64,000 nt of DNA from Dendrophyllia cribrosa (GCA_024195265.1 JAJLRJ010000007.1:33942286-34006285), one strand, 5' to 3'. Shown: positions 31,520-43,437, numbered from the stretch's first letter. A program made the numbers and translations. Notes: generated by a model from the letters alone, not told the origin.

Positions 31520-31676
31520 GCATCTTTGGTTCATTTTTTGCGTATGTTAAAAGTTTCTGTTATGATTGTCAAATAGGAGTTGACACATCAGGCAGAATGG
31601 CCGGACATTCGTACATATTAATGAGCTACAATGGCGTGTTATTCAAGCGTGAGCGCTCAAAAAGGCGTCACAACCA
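31520..31676. other. 3' flank of the zinc-finger gene
   Basis: Probable 3' untranslated sequence; no canonical AATAAA is visible before the MITE at 31,677. An AATAAA occurs just after the MITE at 31,791. Confidence 0.3.
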
Positions 31677-31785
31677 TAGCCTACGAGCAAGCGCTCGGGT
31701 TCGGGATTTGGGGAAGGGGGGAGGGGGTGCCGTGGGGGGGAGGGAAAAGACCAAAGCCCAAGCCCGAGAGCTGGCTCGCAGGCCA
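31677..31785. mobile_element. 109-bp MITE of the TAGCCTGCGAGC family
   Basis: The left end TAGCCTACGAGCAAGCGCTC and the right end (inward) TGGCCTGCGAGCCAGCTCTC match the ends of the 27,312-28,600 element. Both arms contain GGGGG-rich interior sequence. Flanking nine-mers TCACAACCA and GCACAATAA agree at only part of their positions, so the duplication is decayed or absent. Confidence 0.7.
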
Positions 31786-32939
31786 GCACAATAAAAGAGA
31801 AAAAGCTTGAATTTGGTGAAGTAGGCTGACTAACGTTGTCATTTCGCTGTTATCAGACGTAGTTTGTAAAGTGTCAAAAGGCTGATTTTGGTACTAGAAG
31901 GATAAATCTTCAATTTTATCTAAAAATTAGTTAAATTTAACGGGAACAAGTTGTAAACTGTGTTTTTCCCGCATTTCTAGATATCTAGTATGGGAAACGA
32001 CACTCATTAAGATTGGACTCTGATTTTTGACCAAAATAAGCAGCAATCTTCATATCAGAAAAGCGGATTATTAAAGATACATGTCTTCGCTACTTGTGCA
32101 TCGTGTTTTTACGAAGTTCGAGCAATAAAAGTTGTAGACTTTTGCGATGGAAATTTGATTTTTAAATCTCGCGCGTGTTTCAGGTGAAGTTAGTGTTCTT
32201 CCGTATAACAATGGTTTCCATGGATAAACAATTATTTGGACAATTACATTCATGAACTGCAGTCATCTGTAAAGGCTGGTTTTCACTAACGTCGGAGTCG
32301 GAGACGGAGTCGTAATCAGAAGCGCAAAGCGATACGATCTAGTGAAAATCAAACCGACGGAATCGGAAGAAAATGGAACCGTTCTGATTCTTCCGACTCC
32401 CGATTCCGTCGAACTTTTGACTCCGCTTACGACTCCGATTTTCGATTTTTAATAGGTCGGAAGCGCTCTTATGACGTTGCGAATTCTTAGAATAAATTCC
32501 ACGTGCTCATTTCGTATTCATAAACAAAACTCTGAAAAGCAAAGCATTTGACACTCTAGATCATAAGTTACTGTTAGACAAAATCTGCAGTTAAACAAAA
32601 TCCGTATAAATCGCGCGTGCGAACAAATACCGGTAAACAAATGATCTCTTTCATGGCAATTGATCTTTAGAAAAATCTCCTTGATCAACTTAAGGAACTA
32701 AATGTATTTTCCTTCTCCAAAAGGTTAAAGCATTATTTACTGTCACAACAATGTATGAAATAACTGAGTTGCTTATATTGTTTCAAATTTCTTCCTAGTT
32801 TCATAAAATTATTAAGTTAACTTCAATACTCTTTCTTTGATTTTCATTTAGATTTAGATTTCCTTTTATCGCGACGTTTCGATTGCTTACTGCTTGTCTT
32901 TATCTGGCGATGAGGTCGACTGTTACGTGTCAACATTAG
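31786..32939. repeat. Intergenic DNA with an inverted GGAGTCGGA-type repeat at 32,272-32,460
   Basis: The block starting GGCTGGTTTTCACTAACGTC and containing repeated GACTCCG / CGGAGTC words in both orientations (32,272-32,460) looks like one side of a MITE; I could not find a matching right end. The remainder shows nothing. Confidence 0.45.
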
Positions 32940-33115
32940 TGTAACCGAAGTCACGCGTCTTGTGCTCTTTGGTTATTAGAAATCCACACTCCAACGGTAC
33001 TGTATAAGGTGAACGAAAAATACAAAGTTAAGAAAATACGGGAAACGGAAAACAAAGCAAATACAAAAGAAACGTAAGTAGAAACCTACAATTGTATGAA
33101 TGCGACTAACAAACA
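32940..33115 (-). repeat. Copy of the BEL/Pao LTR (solo or partial)
   Basis: 176 bp beginning TGTAACCGAAGTCACGCGTC and ending in AACAAACA, closely matching 61,766-61,943, which is the LTR-like sequence directly upstream of the BEL gag on the minus strand. No internal region follows, so this is a solo LTR or a fragment. Flanking bases do not show a clear duplication. Confidence 0.6.
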
Positions 33116-33702
33116 TATTTACCTTAAGGTAGTAGATCTGCTATAAACATGTCTATTTGAAAGAATTATTTCTTAAATGTTAAAGAACATTCCGAAATAA
33201 AAATTACATACGCTTATTAAGCGAGACCTGAACTTTCAGAAAAGTGAAATCCGAGGTGTCAATTTTCACACCTAAGGTGTGAATTCCAATTTACATCGCA
33301 GGCTCAGAAAAACAAGGATTGCAGATTTCTAGCTTTTCCTTGATAGTTACGAATAAAAAATAGATTGGAACCGATTCATACTTAGAATGTTTAGTTACCT
33401 TTTTTTCCCGGGATTTGACGTCAATTTATTCTTGAGATATGGCGGTCTAAATTTTTTGTAATGTCCCCTAACTTTAAGCGACCGCCAGAAATTCCAAAAT
33501 GTTCCCTAAGTCCCGGGTATTGAAGTCGTATTTCCTCAACATTATACGAATAAACCTGGCAAGTTTCAATGAGATATTATAAGTCTTCATCGTTCCACAT
33601 CAATTTGTTTTCAGTGCGATCTATCATGGCTACAAAATCGGCCATAATATTCGTCGCGATACGTTCTTTCTTCGTCGCCATATTGAATTCTTACGAGTAA
33701 GC
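33116..33702. other. No gene recognised
   Basis: The first bases (CCTTAAGGTAGTAGATCTGC) are similar, inverted, to 47,597-47,625, so an unidentified repeat may begin here. The rest is anonymous. Confidence 0.35.
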
Positions 33703-34818
33703 CAGGGCTGCAAATAACGGCCGGTCAACGGACAATGTCCGGTCAGAATTGGGTATTGACCGGACAAATCTTTGGATTGCCAGACATGTTGTCCGTCATT
33801 TAGTCATTCAAAGAAATTTAATTTTTAACTTTTTGATAATCGCGAGGGACAACATTCATATTTCCGAAAAATGAAAACAAATATAAAGCTAGACAAATTA
33901 GTGGTTGAGAAATTCCCGGTAGTTGCAAATTTCCACGATTAAAGCCCCGTCCACACATATACGTTTACGTTCGTAAACGCATTTTTTTTTTTTTAAAGAT
34001 GAAAACGGTCACCCTAAACGGATATTTTCGAAAACGCGAAAACGCTCTCCAAAGTGGATATTTTCGAAAACGCCGTTTATGTGTGGACAGCGTAAACGGA
34101 TATTTTCGTAAACGCTGATGTCATAGATTCGGACCCAGTCGACAAATAAAGAAAATAGAGCAGATATCCAATATGGCGGACGGTCTGACAGATGCGTTGG
34201 CAGGCTCAAGTACTTATGTATGCATGCTCAATGCAGATTTGAAGCGTTTACGTATCGTTTTAGCGTTTACGTGTGGACAGGTGAAAACGAATCGTAAACG
34301 ATGGCTGACTTCGTCTGGACGGGAGCGTTTTAGATAAAAAAAATTAAAAAAGTATGATAAAAAAGTATGCGTTTACGAACGTAAACGTATACGTGTGGAC
34401 GGGGCCTAAGTTAATTAAGAGATCGATTGAACCCTTCGGCTTTCATATATTTTGCACGTTTTACTTTAAATTCAGTTGTAGAAACGATGTGGTGATTGCC
34501 AAAATGTAATATTTTAATGATTAGAAGTGATTTTCCCAGATGTAAACGAACGGTTGCGGTTGTATCTTGCGTAACTGTATGCGAGGCTGCTTCTGCAATA
34601 AAGAGTAGTAAAACTATTAACTTGTAATTTTTATTGCCAAACCGACTTGGATTCAGTTGGTTTTTAGTTAAAAAAGGTTTACTGTGCAATCTGGGTTCAC
34701 TGTTGCAAGAGTTACGACTGTTCCAATTTGACCGGCCAAAAACGGGTCGTGTCCGAGAAAAAACATGTTTGGCCGGACAACATGACCGGCGCCTGCCCGG
34801 CCGTTATTTGCAGCCCTG
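33703..34818. mobile_element. hAT-like transposon (non-autonomous) with nested MITE
   Basis: The ends CAGGGCTGCAAATAACGGCC and GGCCGTTATTTGCAGCCCTG are perfect 20-bp inverted repeats with the CAGGG..CCCTG form usual for hAT elements. Both sides continue with CCGG-rich words (GACCGG, CCGGACA). The flanks share GTAAGC/TAAGCC-type sequence; microhomology with the element end prevents deciding between a 5- and 7-bp duplication, which is short of the usual eight. No transposase is present. A 464-bp MITE occupies its interior. Confidence 0.75.
33943..34406. mobile_element. MITE with GGCCCCGTCCACACG ends and TAA duplication (PIF/Harbinger-like)
   Basis: The left end AGCCCCGTCCACACATATAC and the right end (inward) GGCCCCGTCCACACGTATAC are followed on both sides by GTTTACGTTCGTAAACGC, giving inverted repeats of about 38 bases. 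TAA flanks both sides (33,940-33,942 and 34,407-34,409), as expected for PIF/Harbinger. The interior has many TTTTCGAAAACG and GTGTGGACAG words. It is nested in the hAT-like element and hence younger than it. Confidence 0.8.
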
Positions 34819-35548
34819 TAAGCCGCTGTTCGTATTGTCTGTTGCGACTTAGACCCGATTACAACACGAAAGGTGACGATAGGATGCCGAAATCTTCGTT
34901 TTAAGTCGCTTCGCGTCGGATTTCCAATATGGCGGCGTAAACAATGACGTAGTTCATAGCAACCAAAAGAAATGCGAGACTTCGGTGGATGAGCACAGCG
35001 GATGTTATGCGTAGTACGCTACTGCGCACGAATGTTCGAGATACCACGCGATCCCACGCGAAAGTGTGTTTGTCGAGCATTCTCGGTTTCGAGAAAAAAA
35101 AAAATGGCGGAAGATGCGGGAGAAACAACGGCAAGACGGGAGAACGAACGCACGTAGCTATCTCCAACGAAGAATTAATTGCCTCCTCAGGATTGCCTCC
35201 CTCAGGATGGGAGATTACAAAACTTAGTAAAGGGTTTCGCTTCGTCTGGTCGTCCGAAGAAGTGGCCAAATTCCTTGCGACGAAAAGAACCTCTGCAGAA
35301 ACGCTTGAAGGCGCTTTGCTCCGATAAAACTACAAATCGGTTGCCCTTGCCCACTACTTATCCGAATTGAAGTGGGAACAACAAGCGACGATTCCTTTAG
35401 CTCACCAGAAAAGCGGGTAGCTATTCCGTACAACATGCAGAAAAAGTAAGAAATCTCTTGGAAATCGTCAATATTTCTCATCGCATAAGTTAGGCTTAAG
35501 CTTATTTGTGTTACTGCTAATTGTGCTTCCTCGATTAATTTGTAAAGA
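34819..35548. other. No confident gene; one unrecognised ORF
   Basis: A plus-strand frame at 34,989-35,327 (112 codons, with ISNEELIASSGLPPSGWEIT in the middle) has no known domain and overlaps equally long frames on the other strand. I cannot support it as a gene. Confidence 0.3.
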
Positions 35549-36140
35549 TAGCTTTTAAGAGCGATATTCCGAGAAGATCGAGAATCGTAAGACACTCACG
35601 AAAAATCGAATTTTTTCTTTTCTGGCCAAAACATCCCTTTTGGTGAACTAGTTTAAAGAAAAATAGTTTTAGGTTCCAGCGATTTATTTAAAAGGCGAAA
35701 TTTAAAAAAGTTTGAAAAATGGAATTATGACGGTTTTCGGCACTCAAAAACAGCAGAATTTTAACGCAACTTTGAGAAGATGGTGAACGCGTAAAAAACA
35801 TCTTCTAAAACCGAAACTTGGCACAAATGTTACTTTGTTCTTACTTTTTAAAACCCTGTTTAAAAATTTTGAAAAATGTGCTTGTAACTTATTTAACGGA
35901 CACATTTCGTAAGTCAACATTTGTGTCTATTAACAAAAGCGGAAATGAAGGCCAACTTCGAAGGCTATAAATGGTCTCTGGTATGTATGATCTGATCATG
36001 AAACCTATATGAGAGGAATCCTTGGTTACCGTGTTGTCCTTTGGTAAAGTTTTAGCTTTGGAAATAAAATACCATTCCGACAGTAAAAAAAATAATTATG
36101 GCATTTGAGCAACTACAACTTTATGCTAATTTGAGAGCTA
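35549..36140. repeat. Left arm of a 0.6-kb inverted repeat flanking the gypsy element
   Basis: On the minus strand 46,305-46,889 reproduces this sequence in the same order: AGCGATATTCCGAGAAGATC, GAATCGTAAGACACTCACG, TTCCAGCGATTTATTTAAAA, GGACACATTT, GGCTATAAAT and GAAATAAAATACCATTC. By eye the arms agree at most positions, with indels. The two are either copies of one dispersed repeat in opposite orientation or the ends of a larger inverted-repeat element into which the gypsy element inserted. Confidence 0.8.
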
Positions 36141-36888
36141 CGTAGTTTCAGGAAAACAGCATAAACAGAAGAAAGAACGACTTACCACAGCTTGTTCATC
36201 GTTTCTTTTGTAGTAGACGCATCTTTCAGCTTTTATATGCCTTGTTTAGCCGTAGAATTGCCAAGAGTCGAATATATTTTAAATAGCGGTATTGTCAAAC
36301 GAAAATTCTTGATGTTATTTTGAACTCGCCAATGTGGAATTCCTTCTAATTTCGTCGGGATCAAAGGGTCAATGCATTTTGCCAGCCGACCTTTTACCAT
36401 AGCTCGCGATGACCTTTGGTATTCATTTTCCGTTATACAGAAATCATTTCTCGCTTTTTTTCAAAGGAAAGATGCCGTTGGGACCTCATCCCAAGATAAT
36501 TTGATTCATACGTGACCTCAAGATAACCTCTAGCTGAGTAACGCAAGCCACCCGCAACTTAAGTCACGTTTTGTGTCACTAACTGTAAACAAATACAAAT
36601 TTCTTTCGTTTAAATTGTAACCAAATGTTTATTTTTAGTTTAATATGTTTGTACTTTCTAATCTGAAATAAACTGCACAAAAACGGTAATTTATAGGTTG
36701 ATGGCGTTCCCCAAATTTTCAACCCCACTCCACCCTCACTGCCAGCTCTGTAGTAAAAAAAAATACAAACTTAAATTAAGGCATCTTGCAAATTATTAAA
36801 AGCTCGTGTTCAACTAACCTGCGATTAGCCGGGGTTTTTTTTTTCGATTTTATTCCTCCGACAGACGGTCCAATCGCAGATAAGTATT
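36141..36888. other. 5' flank of the gypsy insertion; nothing recognised
   Basis: AT-rich DNA ending in TAAGTATT at the LTR boundary; the last four bases (TATT) are duplicated after the right LTR. Confidence 0.5.
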
Positions 36889-37058
36889 TGTAGCAAGCAA
36901 GTCGCAAGAGACTGGGCCTAGTCCCGAGTTGATATTATGGGATGTAAAAGAATCCCATGTGAAGAGTTCGAGTTGTAAGAAGTCGGATCACTCGATGTTT
37001 TCTGTGTATGCGTCTGTTTTCGAAGAAAGATTAAAGAACATTTTGTCGGAGTGTAACA
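36889..37058 (+). repeat. Left LTR of the gypsy element
   Basis: 170 bp, starting TGTAGCAAGCAAGTCGC and ending GAGTGTAACA. An ATTAAA at 37,030-37,035 is a plausible polyadenylation signal about 23 bases before the LTR end. No clear TATA box; the promoter is not assignable by eye. Confidence 0.96.
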
Positions 37059-37082
37059 TTTGGTGACCCCAACGTGACACAG
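37059..37082 (+). promoter_or_regulatory. Primer-binding region of the gypsy element
   Basis: Directly after the left LTR the sequence reads TTTGGTGACCCCAACGTGAC. The TGGTGACCCC form at this position is typical of tRNA 3'-end complements used to prime minus-strand DNA synthesis. I cannot say which tRNA without a search. Confidence 0.7.
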
Positions 37083-37086
37083 AGGA

Positions 37087-38364
37087 ATGGCCAGCGTAGT
37101 GGAAGAAACCCAGATCGAATTAAGAGCCGCAGTTTGTCAGTTAGACGAAGCGAATCTTCGGGAGCTATGTGTGGAATTACAAATCGAGTTAAAGGAGAAC
37201 GAGACGGGCCGCCTTGCCCTAATTCAACGAGTTACTAAATACTTGGACGCCGAAGAATTAGAAATAGAAGCATTGCAGAAACTGAGAGCGACGGTTGTGG
37301 CGAAGAAGAAATCTCCTGCGAAGGTCAAGAGCGAACAGGACACGGAAAAGAAGGCATCCGAGCAGAGATCAGGTCAGCCTGAGGCGAATGTGCTGAGTGT
37401 AGATACATCGAAAGGATTTACAGCAGTCCCACCATTCAAGAAAGAGTTTAAAATATCGGGACAGATCGGGGATTCGCGTCAAAAGGATCGACTTAGCTTT
37501 ACCAGCTTGGCTCATCAAATTAACGCTGGGTTAAATCGTGGCTACAACGAAAAGGATGTAACGGAGGCGGTCATCCGGGCGATCAATCCTGGACTAAGGC
37601 TTAGAAGTTACCTTGAAGGTAAGCCCGATTTGACTTTAGCCACACTACGTAAAATTCTTCGGTCGCACTACCAAGAAAAAGGGGCGACTGAAATGTACCA
37701 AATGCTCAGTTCTGGGGTTCAAGAGGGTGCTGAAACCCCCCAGGACTTTCTTGTCCGCCTCCTGGACCTTAAGCAGAAAGTACTGTTCGCCTCCCAAGAA
37801 GCAGGTTCTGATTTGAAGTATGACCCTAAGCTTGTCCAATGCATGTTCCTACACTCATTGCTAACTGGCTTACAGAATGACAGTATTAAATCAGAAGTAA
37901 AGCCTTACCTTCAAAATGTTGAAGTGACGGATGAAGAACTGTTTGAAAAGCTAAATGAAGCAGTTGGCAATGAAATGGAACGATGTCAAAAGCTTGGCCC
38001 CCGGCGTGAACAGCACCTGAGACAGGGCCCCTTACAACAAGTAGCTCAAATGGTTTCCTCAGGTGAAAATCAAGGTGTGGCGGAGGGTAAGACCCCGGAA
38101 AAGCCAGCAAAAGGCAACTTACTTACTGAAGTTAGAGAGATGAAAGCAGAACTAGCAGCCATCAGGGAAACCATGGGAAACCAACGTAACACTGGTCCCC
38201 CAAATCAATACAGATTTGTAGAGCAGGGGAGGTCACGCCCCAGGGGTTGCTTGGACATTTCAGTTACCAGTGTTTCAGACCAAGGTTACAAAGCCCAGAA
38301 CATCTTCAGGGAAACGGCATGGGGTCGCCACCGCGGGACAGGGGGCAACCCAGAAGATACATGA
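37087..38364 (+). CDS. gag: Gag of the Ty3/gypsy element, 425 residues
   Basis: Structural capsid protein that would assemble cytoplasmic particles around element RNA. The ATG at 37,087 is the first after the LTR. Residues 1-70 form a helical N-terminal segment ([20 protein letters not shown]), which is followed by a Lys-rich linker. Residues about 115-305 form the capsid-like domain with [40 protein letters not shown] and [18 protein letters not shown], as in retroviral-like gag of cnidarian gypsy elements. The C-terminus is basic but has no CCHC zinc knuckle in this frame; the third frame around 38,250-38,290 reads [11 protein letters not shown], which looks like the second half of a lost knuckle. 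The frame ends in a TGA at 38,362, overlapping pol by 95 bases. Confidence 0.92.
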   Translation: MASVVEETQIELRAAVCQLDEANLRELCVELQIELKENETGRLALIQRVTKYLDAEELEIEALQKLRATVVAKKKSPAKVKSEQDTEKKASEQRSGQPEANVLSVDTSKGFTAVPPFKKEFKISGQIGDSRQKDRLSFTSLAHQINAGLNRGYNEKDVTEAVIRAINPGLRLRSYLEGKPDLTLATLRKILRSHYQEKGATEMYQMLSSGVQEGAETPQDFLVRLLDLKQKVLFASQEAGSDLKYDPKLVQCMFLHSLLTGLQNDSIKSEVKPYLQNVEVTDEELFEKLNEAVGNEMERCQKLGPRREQHLRQGPLQQVAQMVSSGENQGVAEGKTPEKPAKGNLLTEVREMKAELAAIRETMGNQRNTGPPNQYRFVEQGRSRPRGCLDISVTSVSDQGYKAQNIFRETAWGRHRGTGGNPEDT

Positions 38365-41300
38365 ACAGTCCCAACAATGCATGAATTGCGGGAAAAGGGA
38401 ACAACAGGGCAATAGGCACTTACGCTGCTCACAGTGTCATGCCAGCTATTATTGTTCAAAAGTGTGTCAGAGGACACATTGGGAGGAACACAAAAAACTT
38501 TGCCAAGCCATTAGAGAGGTGGAATCCAGACAAACCAGGGCAAGTGTTGGAGACATGAATACGTCATTTCCCTCTCATCTAACACCACGACAGCGTACAA
38601 AATTGACCAAGTTAGTGGGAAGAAGATGTATGGTAAGCTGTGTACTGCAGGGGAGAAGAGTGGATGCCCTGTGGGATACTGGTGCTCAGGTCTGTGTTAT
38701 GTCGAAGCGTTGGAAAGAGATTCATTTACCTGAAGAACCAGTAAGAGACATCAGTGAGTTACTGGAGGGAGAGGAACTGAATCTTCAAGCTGTCAATGGT
38801 ACGGAAATTCCATATGATGGTTGGGTCAAGGTAGATTTTCAGCTAGCCGGAGGGAACGAAGAGTCTGAACTATTGACAATTCCCATACTTGTAGGAAGTC
38901 AGGATAACCAAGAACATCCCATCATCGGGTTTAATGTCATTGAAGAGGTGATAAAAAGAAATGGGAGTCCTGACGCCCCAAATGTTTTAACGCAAATAGT
39001 GAATGATTCATTTCCATCAGTAGTGGGAGGCAAGGCAAAATCGCTTGTTAACTTCCTTCAAACCAAGGAAAAGGAGGCTGATACCGGGGTGCTTAGGGTT
39101 CGAAAGCATGACATACATCTAGCACCAGGAGAGAGTGTAAGGATTAAGTGTCCAGTGCACTTTGGGCCATTAGAGGAAGATGTACCAGTTGTGTTTGAAC
39201 CTAAAGAAGACGGGATGTGGCCTGAGGGACTAGAAGTGAAAGAATGCCTTAACCGGATCCAGGCCGGGTCGTCGAGCAGAATATTTATCCCAGTATGCAA
39301 CCAGACACAGAGAGGGATAACTTTACACAAACGTACCGAACTGGGCACGATACAGTTAGTGCAGTCTGTTACCCCATTGCCATTCGAAGACAACAAGCAA
39401 GAGGAGCCTGAAAGCAGAAGTAGTGTTACAGAGGAAGCTAACATCGGAAATGATGCAACTGATGGTAATCGAAAGTCTGAAAAGTTCGAAGAAGGAGAAG
39501 GACAATGGGTTCCGCCAGTTGACCTGAGCCATTTGTCATGTGAACAGAGAGGAATAGTAGAGGCAATGTTAAAGGAGGAGTCCGGAGCCTTTGCTATGGA
39601 TGACGGTGACATTGGTTATGCTAGGGAATTGGAACTTGATATTAACCTTAATGATGATAAGCCAGTGCAGAAAACTTACAACTCCATCCCAAAGCCCTTG
39701 TACGGAGAGGTGAAAGCGCATCTGCAAGACATGATTACTCGTGGTTGGATAAGCAAATCAAAGTCACCATATTCATCACCAGTGGTTTGCGTCAGAAAAA
39801 AAGATGGTACCTTAAGATTATGTGTCGATTATCGTCAATTAAACAGCAAAACCAAAGATGATCGCCAACCGATCCCCCGTATCCAAGACATCCTGAACAG
39901 CCTTAGTGGTAACACCCACTTCTCAGTTCTCGACCAAGGGAAAGCGTATCACCAGGGATTCGTAGCAGAAGAACACCGCCACTTAACAGCATTCATCACA
40001 CCTTGGGGGTTGTACCAATGGAACCGCATTCCATTTGGTCTAAAAAATGCCCCAGCAGCTTATCAGAGGTACATGGAGAACTGCTTAGAGGGCTTGCGAG
40101 ATGAGATATGTATCCCCTACCTGGACGACATCCTAGTATATAGTAAAACGTTTATGGAGCATGTAGAAGATGTAAGACAGGTACTGAAACGTTTGCAAGG
40201 ACATGGCATTAAACTTAAGGCAAAGAAGTGTGATCTGTTTAAGCCAAGTGTTCGTTACTTGGGAAAGATAGTTACAGCGGATGGTTACACAATGGATCCC
40301 GCTGATCTGACAGCCGTAACAGCCCTCAAAGAAATGAAGCCAAAGACTGTAGGTGCCCTACGCAAACTCCTCGGTTTCATTAGCTATTACCGGCAGTACA
40401 TAAAGGACTTCTCCAGACTAGCTAAGCCACTCTATGACCTACGGTCATCAGCTAAAGGCATAAGTAACCAAGGCATCACAACTGGGAAACGGAAAGAGCC
40501 CAAGAGGTCAACACCTCCAGGAGGACAACTGTCATCAAACCAACAAATCAATTGGACTGAACAACATCAAGAACGACTAAACCTCTTAGTCGACCTATTG
40601 TTGCAGCCAGGAGTGATGGCTTACCCTGACTTTGAGAAACCATTTGTGTTACACACAGACGCCTCGTGTGAAGGCCTTGGAGCGGTTCTGTATCAGGAAC
40701 AGGAGAGCAAGCTGAGAGTTGTTGGATACGGCTCAAGGACACTCACACCAGCAGAGCGTAACTATCATCTTCATTCCGGGAAACTGGAATTTCTGGCCCT
40801 GAAATGGGCCATCACTGACAAATTCCGGGACTATCTATTCTATGCGCCGTCTTTCGTTGTATTCACCGACAACAACCCACTGACGTACGTTATGTCATCG
40901 GCCAAGTTGAATGCAACCGGTCATAGATGGGTGGAGGAATTGGCGGACTATAATTTTACCATCAAGTATAGGCCCGGTCACTTGAATGTTGACGCAGATG
41001 TCCTGTCAAGGATGCCATTAGACATGGACAGATACATGAGAACCTGTACCGAAGAAGTATCTCAGGAAGTCCTTGGAGCCACAATCGAAGCAGTGAGGGA
41101 ACAGTCAAAAGGTACAACTCCGTGGATAACAGCGATCACTGGTGGTTTGACAACAGCTGAACTTACACTTGGGGATCTAGACATGAAGACATTCAGCCCA
41201 CAAGAAATCAAGGAGGCACAGCACAAGGACACTGTTATTAGTCGAGTAATCCAATACAAGTCCCATGGAGCCAGACCGCATGGAACCCAACTGAAACACG

Positions 41301-43084
41301 ATCCCCGTGATGTCACCACCCTGGTACGAGAATGGAACAAACTGGAAATTGATGATAATGGTATTCTACGGCGACGAACTAGCTCTAACATACAATTAGT
41401 CCTGCCGAAGCAGTTTATACCATTGGTGTTAAAGGAACTTCATGTAGAGATGGGACACCTCGGAGTGGAAAGAGTAGCTGATCTGGCAAGATCTCGCTTT
41501 TACTGGCCCCATATGTATGATGACATTGAACAGTTTGTGAAACACAGGTGCACATGCCTTAAACAGAAGAAACCTAACACGACTGCCAAGGCACCTATGA
41601 GCAGCATAATGACATCGGCACCCTTTGAACTGGTGTCCATCGATTTTCTACATCTAGACAAGAGCAAGGGTGGATATGAATACGTATTGCTTATTGTCGA
41701 CCATTTTACTAGATATGCACAAGCGTACGCGACACGCAACAAGACAGCCCGCACAGCTGCTGAGAAGATCTACAACGAGTTTATTCCAAGGTTTGGTTTT
41801 CCCGCACGTATACACCACGATCAAGGTGGAGAGTTTGAAAACAAATTGTTTCATCACCTTGAACGCCTGAGTGGGGTGACTAAATCTCGGACCACCCCAT
41901 ATCACCCACAGGGCAACGGACAGGTGGAGCGCATGAACCGTACCCTGCTATCAATGTTGAGAACCCTACCGGAGGGAAAGAAAGCAAACTGGAAAGACTC
42001 TTTGAACAAACTCATCCATGCTTACAATTGTACAAAGCATGAAGCCACTGGCTTTTCTCCATTTTACCTAATGTTTGGCCGTACGCCACGTTTACCAGTT
42101 GACCTGATGTTTGATGTAGGCAACGACGATCAGCAGTGTGATTACCCGGATTATGTAAAGAAATGGCAAACAGAAATGCGACAAGCATACGCCCTATCAT
42201 CCAGGCGAACTGAGAAATCATCTGTCAGAGGTAAAGCGTATTATGACAGGAAAGCTCCTAGTGCTGTTCTACACCCTGGTGACCGTGTACTTGTGAGAAA
42301 TCTCTCAGAAAGAGGAGGACCCGGGAAACTCCGTTCACACTGGGAAGAGCAAATACATGTAGTCGAAGAACGTATATCTGACAGCCCAGTCTACCGAATA
42401 AAACCCGAGCATGGACGTGGCAAACAGAGAGTACTACACCGTAATTTGCTCCTTCCCTGTGATGCCTTACCATTAGATCTGCCAGACTACAAGAGAGGGT
42501 TTCGCAAGTTGACCCAACCTACCCGCACTGCACTACAAGTATCTCCCTCCGGAAGCAATGAAGAAAGTTCTGACGATGAATATGGAATTGATATACCATA
42601 TCCTTCTGTTGCCCACGACGCTGACCGTGATGGACATGAAATAGACACCCCGTCTATTGACCCAGAGGAACAGTGTCACCCTATGGATTCTGAGGAAAAT
42701 TCCGATATTCACTCTGAGACCCAGTTTGACCCAGAAGTGGATGATGGTTCACAGGCAGCAGAAGAAGCCGAACTATTTGAAACAGAGGGCTGCAATTCCC
42801 CAGAAAGTGCTGATTCGGATTCTGACGAACACTTAGCGGCTACTACGCGGCCAAGGAGAGACAGACAACCACCCCTGATCCTTACTTATAACCAGCTGGG
42901 AGTACCAGAGTATCAGCGACTGAATCCTGTAGTAGACGTGATCCAAGCCCCCCAGGTGATGTCCCCACCAGTCATGGCTGGCTGGCTACTGCCTAATTGC
43001 ACCCAACACATCCCGTGGTACCCACTGTACCAACCACAGTTACCGATTCCATTTCCACAGCCCGTATGGATAGGCCAGTACTAG
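38270..43084 (+). CDS. pol: Pol polyprotein with N-terminal MYND finger (PR-RT-RNase H-integrase), 1604 residues
   Basis: The frame is +1 relative to gag, so expression probably needs a ribosomal frameshift in the 95-base overlap; the Met at 38,270 may not be the true start. Domains in order: a MYND-type zinc finger, residues 37-78 (C37, C40, C53, C56, C62, C66, H74, C78, with the CQRTHW signature); aspartic protease with DTGA (D136); reverse transcriptase with VCVDYRQLN and YLDD (Y617-D620); RNase H with HTDAS (D797); integrase with an HHCC zinc region near 1062-1100 and a catalytic triad D1125, D1184, E1220 (35 residues between the last two); then a GPY/F-like segment near 1330-1400 and an acidic C-terminal tail of about 200 residues. 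All catalytic residues are present. Together these copy element RNA to DNA and insert it. No stops or frameshifts seen. Confidence 0.95.
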   Translation: MFQTKVTKPRTSSGKRHGVATAGQGATQKIHEQSQQCMNCGKREQQGNRHLRCSQCHASYYCSKVCQRTHWEEHKKLCQAIREVESRQTRASVGDMNTSFPSHLTPRQRTKLTKLVGRRCMVSCVLQGRRVDALWDTGAQVCVMSKRWKEIHLPEEPVRDISELLEGEELNLQAVNGTEIPYDGWVKVDFQLAGGNEESELLTIPILVGSQDNQEHPIIGFNVIEEVIKRNGSPDAPNVLTQIVNDSFPSVVGGKAKSLVNFLQTKEKEADTGVLRVRKHDIHLAPGESVRIKCPVHFGPLEEDVPVVFEPKEDGMWPEGLEVKECLNRIQAGSSSRIFIPVCNQTQRGITLHKRTELGTIQLVQSVTPLPFEDNKQEEPESRSSVTEEANIGNDATDGNRKSEKFEEGEGQWVPPVDLSHLSCEQRGIVEAMLKEESGAFAMDDGDIGYARELELDINLNDDKPVQKTYNSIPKPLYGEVKAHLQDMITRGWISKSKSPYSSPVVCVRKKDGTLRLCVDYRQLNSKTKDDRQPIPRIQDILNSLSGNTHFSVLDQGKAYHQGFVAEEHRHLTAFITPWGLYQWNRIPFGLKNAPAAYQRYMENCLEGLRDEICIPYLDDILVYSKTFMEHVEDVRQVLKRLQGHGIKLKAKKCDLFKPSVRYLGKIVTADGYTMDPADLTAVTALKEMKPKTVGALRKLLGFISYYRQYIKDFSRLAKPLYDLRSSAKGISNQGITTGKRKEPKRSTPPGGQLSSNQQINWTEQHQERLNLLVDLLLQPGVMAYPDFEKPFVLHTDASCEGLGAVLYQEQESKLRVVGYGSRTLTPAERNYHLHSGKLEFLALKWAITDKFRDYLFYAPSFVVFTDNNPLTYVMSSAKLNATGHRWVEELADYNFTIKYRPGHLNVDADVLSRMPLDMDRYMRTCTEEVSQEVLGATIEAVREQSKGTTPWITAITGGLTTAELTLGDLDMKTFSPQEIKEAQHKDTVISRVIQYKSHGARPHGTQLKHDPRDVTTLVREWNKLEIDDNGILRRRTSSNIQLVLPKQFIPLVLKELHVEMGHLGVERVADLARSRFYWPHMYDDIEQFVKHRCTCLKQKKPNTTAKAPMSSIMTSAPFELVSIDFLHLDKSKGGYEYVLLIVDHFTRYAQAYATRNKTARTAAEKIYNEFIPRFGFPARIHHDQGGEFENKLFHHLERLSGVTKSRTTPYHPQGNGQVERMNRTLLSMLRTLPEGKKANWKDSLNKLIHAYNCTKHEATGFSPFYLMFGRTPRLPVDLMFDVGNDDQQCDYPDYVKKWQTEMRQAYALSSRRTEKSSVRGKAYYDRKAPSAVLHPGDRVLVRNLSERGGPGKLRSHWEEQIHVVEERISDSPVYRIKPEHGRGKQRVLHRNLLLPCDALPLDLPDYKRGFRKLTQPTRTALQVSPSGSNEESSDDEYGIDIPYPSVAHDADRDGHEIDTPSIDPEEQCHPMDSEENSDIHSETQFDPEVDDGSQAAEEAELFETEGCNSPESADSDSDEHLAATTRPRRDRQPPLILTYNQLGVPEYQRLNPVVDVIQAPQVMSPPVMAGWLLPNCTQHIPWYPLYQPQLPIPFPQPVWIGQY

Positions 43085-43423
43085 GCATGTCTTACTGATA
43101 ACACATGATACTATGGGTTGACATTCTCTCCATACCAGTGGACAACGTCACCATGGTAGACCAGAAGGATTTAAATGCAGGAACTGAGTAACTGATAGTA
43201 TTCGGAATTAATTACTGAAAGGACACACAGGATTGTCACAAACGAACAATGACCAAGTCAGTGCTGTCAATACGTTTACTTAGTTTAAATAGGAAATGAC
43301 ACTCATCTCAGCAGCGGCCACTAGGGCCACCAGAATCAGTGTTTATTTGTCTTTCAGTTGCCTTTGTAATTAAAATTAAGTATAGCTCATATGTACTATG
43401 CAAATGTCGGGACGACATTTCAG

Positions 43424-43437
43424 CTGGAGGGGGAGTG
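43424..43437 (+). promoter_or_regulatory. Polypurine tract of the gypsy element
   Basis: GGAGGGGGAG immediately before the right LTR, the expected primer for plus-strand DNA synthesis. Confidence 0.8.

Noticed and set aside
34989..35327. 112-codon ORF as a host gene
   Set aside because: Overlapping frames of similar length on both strands, no domain, no splice evidence.
39058..39612. 184-codon minus-strand ORF inside the gypsy pol
   Set aside because: Antisense shadow of an intact, motif-rich pol frame.
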